Under the pieces are notes generated by a model that saw nothing but the letters and a program-made list of their open reading frames with translations, was not told the origin of the DNA and did not search any database. A DNA stretch of 64,000 bases. Origin: an uncultured Eubacteriales bacterium (GTDB lineage: Bacteria; Bacillota; Clostridia; Lachnospirales; Lachnospiraceae). This document shows, piece by piece, positions 42,576 to 51,593 of this stretch (within the stretch, counting starts at the first letter, position 1; each line of letters begins with the position of its first letter). The DNA lies in the NCBI GenBank assembly GCA_900315015.1, contig OMXJ01000007.1, positions 1 through 64,000 on the forward strand, given 5' to 3'. Made by a program: the position numbers and the translations under genes.

Positions 42576-42754
42576 CGCCATTTTTCACTGTTTTTTGCTT
42601 CTGCGGTTTTTTCGTTGTTTTTTCGCTGTTTTTTTGTTTCTGCATGTGTTTTACGTTTTTCCTGTGAAAAATTTGTTGTTTAATTTTGATAGGCTTTGTA
42701 GTATAATAACTTTGTATGTGGTTGATTTTTTATTTTTTTTAAGGGGAATGAGAA

Positions 42755-44599
42755 ATGAATAAATTATTAATGGGCAATGAGGCGATTGCCCTTGGTGCAA
42801 TTAGAGCTGGAGTCCAGTTTGTATCTGGTTATCCGGGTACACCTTCTACTGAAACTCTAGAAACAGTTGCAAAGTATAGAACTAGTGATATGGATCTTTA
42901 CGTTGAGTGGTCGGTAAATGAAAAGGCTGCCATGGAGGCTGCAGCTGGTGCTTCTTATTCTGGAGCAAGGGTGCTTGTTACCATGAAGCAGGTGGGTTTA
43001 AATGTTGCCTCAGATCCACTTATGAGTCTTGAATATGTTGGCATTAATGGAGGTTTTGTAATCCTTGTAGCCGATGATCCGGGGCCTATTTCTTCACAGA
43101 CAGAGCAGGACACCAGACATTTTGCTAAATTTAGTAAAATTCCAGCTCTTGATCCTGCCACTCCGCTTGAGGCTTATGAAATGGTGCAGGAGGCTTTTGA
43201 GCTTTCTGAAAAGTATAAGACACCTGTTTTTCTTCGTACCTCTACGAGAGTAAATCACGCCTGTCAATCCATTGAAATTGATAATGAAAGATACCGTAAT
43301 GAAATAAGTGGTTTTAAGAAGGGACCTAATTGGGTCATCTTCCCGGGACTTACAAGAAAAAATCATGTTCTGATTGAGGCTAGAAATGAACAGCTCCGTC
43401 ATGAAAATAGTAAGTCGCGCTTTAATACCCTGAATATAAGTGAAAAGGCTGAGAATAAAAGACTTGCCTTTGCTGCAGGAGGTGTAAGCTTTGCTTATTT
43501 TTCTGAGGCGGTAAAGGATGCCGGCTATGAGCTTGGAGACGTTTCTTATTTAAAGGTGGGTACTCCGCATCCCTTCCCTGAGGATATTGCGCTTTCTCTT
43601 TTAAAGAGCGCTGATGAGGTAATGGTTTTTGAGGAGCTTGATCCTGTTATAGAAACAGAGCTTACCTACATTGCTGGTAAGTTCGGTATTGCTGTTAAGA
43701 TTCGCGGTAAGCTTACGGGGGATGTTCCTAATGCAGGTGAGCTTTCAGCTGAAATTGTTTCAGAGGTCATAGATAAATATTTTGGCGGCGGAGAGAGCGG
43801 AAAGACTTCTTTTGCGCATGATCTTCCTGATAGAGGAGAGGCACCTGACCTTCCGGTTCGCCCTCCTGTGCTTTGCGCAGGCTGTCCTCACAGAGCGTCC
43901 TTCTATGCTGTTAAGCAGGCCATGAAGGGACAGAAGGCAGTGTTCTGCGGAGATATCGGCTGCTATACGCTAGGTAATGCAAAACCGCTTGACATGGTTG
44001 ATACCTGTCTTTGCATGGGCGCAGATATTACCATAGCTCAGGGGATACAGAGAGTTTCTCCCGATACAAAGACCTTTGCTTTTATAGGCGATTCGACCTT
44101 CTTTGCTTCTGGTATTACTGGCGTTGTAAATGCTGTATATAATGAGGCTGATGAGGTAATCTGCGTTCTTGATAATTCAACTACTGCCATGACCGGTCAG
44201 CAGCCACACCCGGGAACTGGTGTTACCATGATGGGTGAGATTACTGAAAAGGTGGACATTGAGGCTGTACTTAAGGGCGTTGGTGTAGGCTTTGTTAAAA
44301 AAGTGGATCCTATGAATCATAAGGAGGCTGTATTGGCAGTTAAGGAAGCAGCTGCGGTTAAGGGAGTTTCAGCTCTTATCTTTAAATCCCCTTGTGTTTC
44401 TTTATTTAGGAGCGATAAGCAGGCTTATATTGATGAGGATAAGTGCATCGGATGCCGTAAGTGCATAAATGAAATCGGCTGTCCTGGTCTTTATTTCAAG
44501 GACGGAAAAGCTCATATCGATGAGGCTCAGTGCAATGGCTGCGGTCTTTGCACGCAGATATGTCCTGTCGGTGCAATCGACATTAAGAAGCTCGTATAA
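42755..44599 (+). CDS. iorA: Indolepyruvate:ferredoxin oxidoreductase, alpha subunit
   Basis: Oxidatively decarboxylates aryl pyruvates (from Trp, Phe, Tyr) to aryl-acetyl-CoA, reducing ferredoxin. The N-terminal pyrimidine domain has GNEAIALGAI and SGYPGTPS. The TPP domain has GDIGCYTLG, GDSTFFASGITG and the LDNSTTAMTG Mg site. The C-terminus has two 4Fe-4S motifs (CIGCRKC..., CNGCGLCTQICP). 614 residues is normal. AAGGGG precedes the ATG. It forms a cassette with iorB and paaK. Confidence 0.95.
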   Translation: MNKLLMGNEAIALGAIRAGVQFVSGYPGTPSTETLETVAKYRTSDMDLYVEWSVNEKAAMEAAAGASYSGARVLVTMKQVGLNVASDPLMSLEYVGINGGFVILVADDPGPISSQTEQDTRHFAKFSKIPALDPATPLEAYEMVQEAFELSEKYKTPVFLRTSTRVNHACQSIEIDNERYRNEISGFKKGPNWVIFPGLTRKNHVLIEARNEQLRHENSKSRFNTLNISEKAENKRLAFAAGGVSFAYFSEAVKDAGYELGDVSYLKVGTPHPFPEDIALSLLKSADEVMVFEELDPVIETELTYIAGKFGIAVKIRGKLTGDVPNAGELSAEIVSEVIDKYFGGGESGKTSFAHDLPDRGEAPDLPVRPPVLCAGCPHRASFYAVKQAMKGQKAVFCGDIGCYTLGNAKPLDMVDTCLCMGADITIAQGIQRVSPDTKTFAFIGDSTFFASGITGVVNAVYNEADEVICVLDNSTTAMTGQQPHPGTGVTMMGEITEKVDIEAVLKGVGVGFVKKVDPMNHKEAVLAVKEAAAVKGVSALIFKSPCVSLFRSDKQAYIDEDKCIGCRKCINEIGCPGLYFKDGKAHIDEAQCNGCGLCTQICPVGAIDIKKLV

Positions 44600-44663
44600 T
44601 AATTGAGGCTTTTATTTTGATAGATTTGGTCTAGATTTTCATATAAGGATTGGATGGATTGTT

Positions 44664-45242
44664 ATGATTAATTGTATGTTATCTGGTGTAGGAGGTCAGG
44701 GTACAGTTCTTGCCTCAAGGCTTATTGCACAGGCGGCAATGGCAAATGGAGAAATGGCAATGACTGCTGAGACCATCGGAATGGCTCAAAGAGGTGGCTG
44801 CGTTGTAAGCCATGTAAGATGCGGTAAGGAAGTTGCATCCTCACTTATTCCAAAGGGAATGGCAGATATAATTATCGGTTTTGAGCCTAATGAGGCGGTA
44901 AGAGTCCTGCCTTATCTTAAAAAGGGCGGAACCGTCATTACTACTAAGCGTTCAGTAGAGCCGGTTACCGGTGCTCTTACAGGAAAGACCTATCCTGGTG
45001 AGGTGATGATAGATTATTTAAAGAAAACTGACGCTAGGGTAATTGTTGTTGATGCGGATGAAATCTGCAAAGCGGTAGGTTCTTTCAAGGTGCTGAATAT
45101 AATTCTTCTAGGGGCTGCTGTAAAGAGCGGTGTGCTCGGGATTTCTCCGGAGGAAATGAAGGAGACAATCAAGGAGAGAGTGAAGCCTAAATTCGTAGAT
45201 TTAAATCTGAAGGCCTTTGATCTTGCCTATGAAAGAGTGTAG
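44664..45242 (+). CDS. iorB: Indolepyruvate:ferredoxin oxidoreductase, beta subunit
   Basis: Gamma-type domain partner of IorA. SGVGGQGTVLASRLIAQAA is the dinucleotide-like loop, followed by ETIGMAQRGGCVVSHVRCG, both diagnostic of the family. 192 residues. It follows iorA after 64 bases with a modest ribosome site. Acts in the cytoplasm as a heterodimer or tetramer with IorA. Confidence 0.94.
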   Translation: MINCMLSGVGGQGTVLASRLIAQAAMANGEMAMTAETIGMAQRGGCVVSHVRCGKEVASSLIPKGMADIIIGFEPNEAVRVLPYLKKGGTVITTKRSVEPVTGALTGKTYPGEVMIDYLKKTDARVIVVDADEICKAVGSFKVLNIILLGAAVKSGVLGISPEEMKETIKERVKPKFVDLNLKAFDLAYERV

Positions 45243-45248
45243 TGAACT

Positions 45249-45279
45249 ACCCACCGCCCAAAGGCAGTGGGCTTTTGTT
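45249..45279 (+). terminator. Hairpin after iorB
   Basis: CCCACCGCC / GGCAGTGGG with one mismatch and a CAAA loop, followed by CTTTTGTT. A weak terminator, possibly reducing read-through to paaK. Confidence 0.6.
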
Positions 45280-45369
45280 AAATGATTGTATTAAAATATT
45301 GCGATAAGAGAGTGTGATTAAAGGCTCTGAATGTGCGAGTCATTAAAAAGATAAAAGGAGAGTAGCGTT

Positions 45370-46629
45370 ATGAAAATGAATGAAAGACAGCTGGCTTTAA
45401 TTACTGAGGAGGTAAAGAGACTTGCTAAGCTTCCTGGCGGCTTTTATGAAAAGAAGTATGAGGGCATTGATGTTGATAAGGTGACTAGTCAGGAGGATTT
45501 TGAGCAGCTTCCTTTTACTACTAAGGCTGATCTTAGAAATGCTTATCCACTTGGTCTTCAGGCTGTCAGTGAGGAAGAGGTCGTAAGAATTCATTCTTCT
45601 TCTGGTACTACCGGTACTCCGGTTATCATTCCTTATACAGCTAAGGATGTTGATGACTGGGCAATTCAGTTTGCTAGATGTTATGAGACAGCAGGAATTA
45701 CCAATAAGGATAGAATCCAGATTACTCCTGGCTATGGTCTTTGGACTGCCGGAATCGGCTTTCAGCTTGGTGCAGAAAAGCTTGGCGCTATGACCATTCC
45801 ACTTGGACCTGGCAATACAGAAAAGCAACTTTCCATGATGCAGGACCTTAAGAGTACGGTAATTACTGCAACCTCTTCCTATGCTCTGGTTTTAGCTGAG
45901 GAAATTGAAAAGAGAGGACTAAAGGACAAGATTTGCTTAAAGAAGGGAGTCATCGGTTCTGAACGCTGGGGCGAGAAGATGCGCCAGAAGATCAAGAATA
46001 CTCTTGGAATTCAGATCTATGATATCTATGGTCTTACTGAAATCTACGGTCCGGGAATAGGAATCAGCTGTGATTATGAGTGCGGAATGCACTACTGGGA
46101 TGATTTTGTATATATTGAAATTGTAGATCCTGAGACTGGTAAGACAGTTCCTGATGGAGAGCAGGGAGAAATTGTAATTACTACTCTTGTTAAGGAAGGA
46201 GCACCTCTTATCCGTTACAATACTCATGATATCAGCCGCATTATTCCTGGTAAGTGTAAGTGTGGCTGTGAGTATCCAAGAATTGATACTATTGTTGGCC
46301 GTACTGATGACATGTTCAAGGTTAAGGGTGTTAATATGTTCCCTAAGCAGATTGACGATGTCTTAAGTGAAGTTGACGGCGTTTCTAGTGAATATCAGCT
46401 TATTATCGATCACGTTAATGGCAGAGATGAATGCTTCCTTTCTGTTGAGGTCGAGGATGCTCTTGATTATAGAGCCGTTGCAGAGCAGATAAATGATAAG
46501 CTAAAGAGCCGTGTTGGTCTTAAGATGAAGGTAAATCCTGTTCCTACAGGAAGTCTTCCAAGAAGTGAAAAGAAGACCAAGAGAGTATTTGATAGAAGAT
46601 TCAGCCAAGAGGAATGGAAAGAGGTTTAA
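45370..46629 (+). CDS. paaK: Phenylacetate-CoA ligase
   Basis: AMP-forming acyl-CoA ligase that interconverts aryl acetates and their CoA thioesters. SSSGTTGTPVIIPYT (P loop), YGLTEIYGPGI and the C-terminal PRSEKKTKRV with the catalytic Lys are clear. It has 419 residues. Downstream of iorAB it likely converts arylacetyl-CoA to arylacetate with ATP gain, or runs in reverse to make aryl pyruvates. AAAGGAG lies about 10 bases upstream of the start. Confidence 0.94.
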   Translation: MKMNERQLALITEEVKRLAKLPGGFYEKKYEGIDVDKVTSQEDFEQLPFTTKADLRNAYPLGLQAVSEEEVVRIHSSSGTTGTPVIIPYTAKDVDDWAIQFARCYETAGITNKDRIQITPGYGLWTAGIGFQLGAEKLGAMTIPLGPGNTEKQLSMMQDLKSTVITATSSYALVLAEEIEKRGLKDKICLKKGVIGSERWGEKMRQKIKNTLGIQIYDIYGLTEIYGPGIGISCDYECGMHYWDDFVYIEIVDPETGKTVPDGEQGEIVITTLVKEGAPLIRYNTHDISRIIPGKCKCGCEYPRIDTIVGRTDDMFKVKGVNMFPKQIDDVLSEVDGVSSEYQLIIDHVNGRDECFLSVEVEDALDYRAVAEQINDKLKSRVGLKMKVNPVPTGSLPRSEKKTKRVFDRRFSQEEWKEV

Positions 46630-47480
46630 TTGATCTTCACATCCATTCTACGGCTTCTGACGGATCCTTTACTCCAGCAGAGGATGTGAAAATGGCGGTA
46701 AAGCTTGGGCTCTCTGCTATTGCTCTAACTGATCATGATACGGTTGAGGGCTTTAAGGAGGCAGAGGAGGAAGCTTTCAGAATCAATTCTGAGGCAGGAA
46801 GAGAAATAATAAAGGTGATTCCGGCACTAGAGCTTTCTACAGCTACTGACAGGGATATTCACATCTTAGGGTACTTTGTTGATACTGAAAATGAGGGCTT
46901 CGTGAACAGGCTTAAGGAGATAAGAGACCAAAGAGATATAAGGAATGAGGAAATGTGTAAGAGGCTCCGGGAGGAAGGCGTTGAAATTGAACTTTCTGAG
47001 CTAAAAAAGGAATTTCCCGGCGCGATTATTACCCGGGCGCATTTTGCAGAGCTTATTATCAAAAAGGGCTATGTTTCTGATAGAAAGGCAGTTTTTCAAA
47101 AGTATATTGGTGATAACTGCAGCTGTCATGTTAAGCTAAAGAGCCTTACGCCTGGTGAGGGAATTGATATCATACGTTCAGCGGGCGGAATTGCTGTTCT
47201 TGCACATCCTCTTTTATACAGGATGAAGTTACCTGAGATAGATGCCTTTGTAGGCACCCTAAAGGAGGCCGGGCTTTGCGGTATTGAGGCAATTTACTCT
47301 AATAATAGAGGGTATGATGAGCAGAATATGCGTGCCCTTGCTAAAAAATACGATTTATTGATAACTGGTGGAAGTGATTTTCACGGTAAGAACAATAAAG
47401 GTGTTGAAATGGGGCGCGGAAAGGGAAATCTTAAGGTACCTTATGAGATTTTAGATGAGCTTATAGCCTTTAGGTCGTAG
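46614..47480 (+). CDS. PHP-domain phosphoesterase (RNase AM/YciV-like)
   Basis: TrpH/YciV-type PHP enzyme of 288 residues. Metal ligands HIH (residues 9, 11), the DHDT motif near 41 and the C-terminal GGSDFHG are present. Relatives hydrolyse nucleoside 3',5'-bisphosphates or trim short 5' RNA ends. The ATG at 46614 overlaps paaK by 16 bases, with AGAGG only one base away, so the start relies on coupling to paaK or lies at a nearby non-ATG codon. Confidence 0.85.
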   Translation: MERGLIDLHIHSTASDGSFTPAEDVKMAVKLGLSAIALTDHDTVEGFKEAEEEAFRINSEAGREIIKVIPALELSTATDRDIHILGYFVDTENEGFVNRLKEIRDQRDIRNEEMCKRLREEGVEIELSELKKEFPGAIITRAHFAELIIKKGYVSDRKAVFQKYIGDNCSCHVKLKSLTPGEGIDIIRSAGGIAVLAHPLLYRMKLPEIDAFVGTLKEAGLCGIEAIYSNNRGYDEQNMRALAKKYDLLITGGSDFHGKNNKGVEMGRGKGNLKVPYEILDELIAFRS

Positions 47481-47622
47481 ATATATTTTTCTAAAAAAGA
47501 AGAATATCTTTACAATATTTGTTTAGAAAGATATGGAATATTTTGATAAAATATTGTATTATATATCACATAAGCTTTGAAATATATTTTTATGCTTTAT
47601 TACATTTTTTAAGGAGGGGAAC

Positions 47623-48300
47623 ATGGAGATTGAATTTACCTATATTTTGCTGATTATTTCAATCATAGTCAGTCTTTTAGCATCGCTTTTTGTTAGGATT
47701 GTTTTTAAAAAGTATGATAAGATAGGCGTTTCTAGCTGTCTTTTAGCACAGGATGCAGCAGAGCAGATATTGAATGAAAATGGTATTTATGATGTTACGA
47801 TAAGAAGGGCAGCAGGAGATCTTACAGATAACTATTCCCCAGCTGACAATACTCTTAATCTTTCTGAAAGCACCTATGGAAATTCATCTATTAGTGCAGT
47901 TGCTGTAGCAGCTCACGAGTGCGGACATGCTATTCAAAAGAATGAGGGCTATAAGCCTCTCGAGCTTAGGACCTTATCAGTACCGATGGCGAGTCTTGGA
48001 TCAAAGGCTTATTATCCTATCATTTTACTTGGTATCATTTTAGGAACTGAGCCTCTTATCAATATTGGTATTTTACTTTTTTCTTTTATTGTTATTTTCC
48101 AGCTGATTACATTACCTGTTGAGTTTGATGCTTCACACAGAGCTCTCAAGATTTTATCAAATAGTAATATTCTTGATAATACAGAAATGAAGGGGGCAAG
48201 ACTTGTGCTTACAGCAGCAGCTCTTACTTATGTTGCAGCAGCAGCTACTTCTGTACTTCAGCTCATCAGATTACTTGCATTATCAAATAGAAGAAATTAA
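47623..48300 (+). CDS. Membrane zinc metallopeptidase (YugP type)
   Basis: Integral membrane protein of 225 residues with a helix at 5-28 and helices near 130-165 and 195-220. The zinc motif is H98-E-C-G-H102, and the surrounding text AVAAHECGHAIQKNEGY matches the YugP/Zn_peptidase_2 family. Its substrate is not established. GGAGGGG before the ATG gives a strong ribosome site. Confidence 0.88.
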   Translation: MEIEFTYILLIISIIVSLLASLFVRIVFKKYDKIGVSSCLLAQDAAEQILNENGIYDVTIRRAAGDLTDNYSPADNTLNLSESTYGNSSISAVAVAAHECGHAIQKNEGYKPLELRTLSVPMASLGSKAYYPIILLGIILGTEPLINIGILLFSFIVIFQLITLPVEFDASHRALKILSNSNILDNTEMKGARLVLTAAALTYVAAAATSVLQLIRLLALSNRRN

Positions 48301-48323
48301 TTTAATATATTTATAATTTTTTC

Positions 48324-48352
48324 TTGAATATGAAAAATGGCTATTGTATAAT
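48324..48352 (+). promoter_or_regulatory. GH5 promoter nested in the preceding terminator
   Basis: TTGAAT at 48324-48329, 17-base spacer, TATAAT at 48347-48352. The spacer is the 5' arm of the terminator hairpin and the -10 lies in its loop. Confidence 0.8.
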
Positions 48353-48376
48353 ATCTATAAATAGCCATTTTTTTTA
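48331..48376 (+). terminator. Terminator after the zinc peptidase
   Basis: AAATGGCTAT pairs with ATAGCCATTT across a 15-base loop, followed by a T run. Confidence 0.88.
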
Positions 48377-48402
48377 TTTTGTAATTGTGGGAAGGAGTCA
48401 GT

Positions 48403-49332
48403 ATGAAGACTGATCTTACGCCTTTTGAGAAGCATGGAAGGCTTTGTGTTAAGGGAACGGATCTTGTTGATGTTAAGGGTAATTTAGTTAGACTTCATGG
48501 GCCTTCTACCTTTGGACTTATGTGGGCGCCGGAATATGTGAATTTTGAATGTTTTAAGGATATGCGTGATGACTTTAATTCAAATGCCATAAGGCTTGCT
48601 ATGTACACCGTTGAATGGGGCGGCTATTGTTCTAACGGTGATAAGGAGAAAATCAGGCAAATTGTAGATGATGGGGTAAGGTATGCCACGGAGCTTGGTA
48701 TGTACGTCATCATAGATTGGCACGTTCTCCACGAGGAGGATCCGCTTGTTTATGCGGATGAAGCTGAAAGATTTTTTGATTTTGTTTCTAAAAAGTATGC
48801 AGATCATGAAAATGTCATTTATGAAATCTGTAATGAGCCTAATAATTCTGGTACCTGGGATAAGGTGACAGAATATGCTAATAGAATTATTCCTGTAATA
48901 AGAAAAAATGCTCCGGAGGCAGTGATAGTAGTCGGCACGCCGGTATGGTCGCAGAATGTGGATGAGGCAGCAGATAAGCCGCTTGCCTTTGATAATATTA
49001 TGTATTCAATGCATTTTTATGCGGCAGAGCATCATACCTATATACGAAATAAGCTTGTCTACGCCCATGAAAAAGGGCTTCCTGTTATGATAAGTGAGTG
49101 TAATATCACCATGGCCTGTGGTGATGGTGTTTGTGATTATGAGCAGGCTGATAAGTGGATGAGCTTAATGGATGAGTATGGGCTCAGTGTTTTTGTCTGG
49201 AGCCTAAAAAATAATGCTCATTCAAGCAGCTTGTTTAAAGAGAGCTGTAGCAAGACAAGCGGCTGGAGCGATGATGAACTTACTGAAGCAGGTCTTTGGA
49301 TGAAGAAATACTATTTGGAGCTGGAGCAGTAG
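48403..49332 (+). CDS. Cytoplasmic glycoside hydrolase family 5 enzyme
   Basis: Retaining beta-glycanase fold, 309 residues. Catalytic acid/base is E145 in YEICNEPNN, nucleophile is E232 in MISECN. NAIRLAMYTVEWGGY and VIIDWHVLHEEDP are typical GH5 (cellulase-like) motifs. There is no signal peptide, so it acts inside the cell, probably on imported oligosaccharides from cellulose, xyloglucan or mannan. ATG 48403 has AAGGAG 5 bases upstream; an in-frame TTG at 48385 is less likely. Confidence 0.9.
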   Translation: MKTDLTPFEKHGRLCVKGTDLVDVKGNLVRLHGPSTFGLMWAPEYVNFECFKDMRDDFNSNAIRLAMYTVEWGGYCSNGDKEKIRQIVDDGVRYATELGMYVIIDWHVLHEEDPLVYADEAERFFDFVSKKYADHENVIYEICNEPNNSGTWDKVTEYANRIIPVIRKNAPEAVIVVGTPVWSQNVDEAADKPLAFDNIMYSMHFYAAEHHTYIRNKLVYAHEKGLPVMISECNITMACGDGVCDYEQADKWMSLMDEYGLSVFVWSLKNNAHSSSLFKESCSKTSGWSDDELTEAGLWMKKYYLELEQ

Positions 49333-49373
49333 ATTTTAGATTTTTCGTTTAATTTTTTATGATGATTTCGTAA

Positions 49374-49406
49374 AAAAACAGCGTATCTTTCTGATGCGCT
49401 GTTTTT
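49374..49406 (+). terminator. Terminator after the GH5 gene
   Basis: AAAACAGCGTAT pairs with ATGCGCTGTTTT, with T run on + and A run on the other side, so it may work both ways. Confidence 0.9.
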
Positions 49407-49408
49407 TG

Positions 49409-49503
49409 TGTAATTATTTATTGTGTAATTATTTTACTGTGCAATCATTTACTGCGTAACTATTTATTGTGTAATTATTTACTGTGTAACTATTTGACTG
49501 TGA
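49409..49503. repeat. 15-16-bp minisatellite, six to seven copies
   Basis: Units of the form TGTGTAATTATTTAC, with C/T and length variation, run from just after the terminator into the last codons of the minus-strand gene that ends at 49490. Confidence 0.88.
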
Positions 49504-51316
49504 TTTCTGTAAGGCTCCAGATTCCGTTTGGTGCGATAAGGTAGACCTTGGTCTTTCCGGCCTTCTTTGCAGTAAATACACCCTTATCATTTACAGTAAG
49601 TATTGAGGTGTCCTCTATGATGTAGCGGACATCAGCAACATGGCTATATAGCTGCTTTCCTGAAGGTATGGTAAGCTCATATTTTATGTTGTATTTCTTT
49701 CCGGCGTACATAAAGTTTGACATAGGGGAAGTTATTTCTGTAGCATTTGCATAGGTTTTGCCGCTTCCGCCTGAGAGTACGTGGAAATCAAGGCTCTTTG
49801 TGAGAAGAGTGCTGCCCTTATAGGCTCTGATTTCAAATCTGAAGCCGGTTCCTGCTCCCTTTACAAGGTTTGATATCTTGTAGGTGAAGAGGTTCTTACT
49901 GTAAGTTACTTTTTTATTCGCAGTCACTCCGCTTTTAAGAAAGCTAGAGAGTGCTGCTGTTGGAGTAGTTTTAAGGCTGGCTGGAGTAATGGTAGCAAGC
50001 TTTTTAAGGGTATTAGTAGAATTTTTACTGCCGCAGTAGCAGCCATAGATTATATATTTTGTGGCGCCCTCTACCGGATGCCAGCTTATGTTCAGGGTGC
50101 GCTTTCCGGTAGTTGTTACTTTTCCTAGAAGATAACCCGTTGTAGAAAAATTATAATCATTATCGGTTATGGCAAGCTCATCTTTAGAAAAAAGGTTCAT
50201 TGTCTGCTTATCGTAAATGTAGCTAAGCGACATGGCTGAATTTAGATAAATCTGATAACCATTCTCTAAAGGACCATACTCTCCACGGAGGAAAAGCGAA
50301 GAATTTTCTCCCACCTTTCCTGTATCTGAATTGGTGAGGTCTGCCATGTAGTTTTTGCCATCTATTGTAATTATATTCCACATGTGATCCCCGGATCTTG
50401 ATATTTCATCAAGTGAGCCGCCTACAGATATGCAGTGTACATCACCCTTGAAGGTGTGAAGATCACATAAATACTGCATGGCCTTTGAATAGCCTTCACA
50501 GACTACGCTTGTTTTTTCGTTATCGTCAAAAACGTAAACTAACTGAGAGCTGTCTCCATATATGAGGCCAGTGTTCTCGTTATAGGAGGTGCTGTTAGTT
50601 ATCTGATCCTTGAAATAGCAAAGTGCTTCATAATCCGAGAGATCCTTTGCAGCATTTAAAATTTGAGCCACCTTTTTCTTTACTAGCTTTGCAGATTTTT
50701 TAGTCTTTGTAGTGTCGATGGTACAGGTGTTTGTTTTTCCGCTTTTACTATAGTCTGCAGATGCGTAGAATTTAAAGGTCACTACGGAGTCATTTGGAAA
50801 GTAGAAATAGCTTCCGTCTGAACCGTATTTAAAGCCTGGTGTTATTAAGGTCACCGATATGGTTTTATCGAACCAGTAAAGTTCGTATGGAAGATCGTAT
50901 ATAAGTGCGTGTGCGATGGTGGTCGAATCAAAATCAAAGAGTGATACCATTGCTGCTTTAAGGGATTCTATGTCTGCGTTACACCCTGTAAGTGATATGA
51001 GCTCTGATTTTTTGTAATAGAGCTTATCGCCTAAAAAGGCTGATACAGGAATATTGAATTCGGTTGAACTTAGATTGCCGCTTGCGACCTTTTCTATCTG
51101 CGCCTTTAACTGCGTGTAGGCGGTGAGGTTCTGCCCGGTAAGCTTTGCTCCGGCCTTGTAATTTGGAATGCTTTTGTTTGATGAAGAAGCTATACTAGAA
51201 GCTGCAAGAGAGGCTTCGTTTGAAAGTGCGTAGGCGTTCTTCACCGGTGTTATGCACAGTGAAAATGCTGTTAGTGCAGCAAGAGATGCTGCAATTATTC
51301 TATTTTTCTTGATCAT
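49490..51316 (-). CDS. Secreted transglutaminase-like protein
   Basis: Signal peptide at residues 1-30 (cut near AYA-LS). The transglutaminase/protease-like triad is seen: C273 in VVCEGYSKAMQYLC, H311 in DHMWNIITIDG and D326 in YMADLTNSD. The N-terminal 200 residues are unassigned. The C-terminal part has a fibronectin-like stretch (390-510) and a Big-type Ig domain (520-608) ending KVYLIAP. Such proteins may act as wall proteases or cross-linkers. GAGGAA precedes the ATG. The stop codon lies inside the adjacent minisatellite. Confidence 0.85.
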   Translation of the reverse strand: MIKKNRIIAASLAALTAFSLCITPVKNAYALSNEASLAASSIASSSNKSIPNYKAGAKLTGQNLTAYTQLKAQIEKVASGNLSSTEFNIPVSAFLGDKLYYKKSELISLTGCNADIESLKAAMVSLFDFDSTTIAHALIYDLPYELYWFDKTISVTLITPGFKYGSDGSYFYFPNDSVVTFKFYASADYSKSGKTNTCTIDTTKTKKSAKLVKKKVAQILNAAKDLSDYEALCYFKDQITNSTSYNENTGLIYGDSSQLVYVFDDNEKTSVVCEGYSKAMQYLCDLHTFKGDVHCISVGGSLDEISRSGDHMWNIITIDGKNYMADLTNSDTGKVGENSSLFLRGEYGPLENGYQIYLNSAMSLSYIYDKQTMNLFSKDELAITDNDYNFSTTGYLLGKVTTTGKRTLNISWHPVEGATKYIIYGCYCGSKNSTNTLKKLATITPASLKTTPTAALSSFLKSGVTANKKVTYSKNLFTYKISNLVKGAGTGFRFEIRAYKGSTLLTKSLDFHVLSGGSGKTYANATEITSPMSNFMYAGKKYNIKYELTIPSGKQLYSHVADVRYIIEDTSILTVNDKGVFTAKKAGKTKVYLIAPNGIWSLTEITVK

Positions 51317-51329
51317 TTCTTTTCCTCGT

Positions 51330-51449
51330 TTTTTGAAATTCTATTTTTATGTCAATCTGCTTTTGATGATATATATTTTTGCTAATTCTCTTTTGATAAT
51401 CTATCTTTTTGACAATACGCTTTTAGATAATGATTAATTTTACGATATC
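51330..51449. repeat. Four degenerate 30-bp tandem repeats upstream of the transglutaminase gene
   Basis: Units beginning at 51330, 51360, 51390 and 51420 share CTTTTGATAATNTAT...TTTT-NCAAT. They fill the leader/promoter area of the minus-strand gene. Confidence 0.65.
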
Positions 51450-51593
51450 ACACTGAAAAAATCAAGGTCAAACCGTAAGGAAATTGAATGAATTTTAGCA
51501 AAATATGCCATTGAAAAAAGGTTTGATTATTATTATAATATTTGTTGTGGGCTCAGATTTAACATATTTGGCGCAAAAGGACAAGGCGAAAAG

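Noticed and set aside
42541-42762. 73-codon Phe-rich frame after yajC
   Set aside because: Made by the T-rich terminator region; no ribosome site and no conserved pattern.
49409-49503. CRISPR array
   Set aside because: Units are only 15-16 bases and contiguous, with no spacers and no cas genes.
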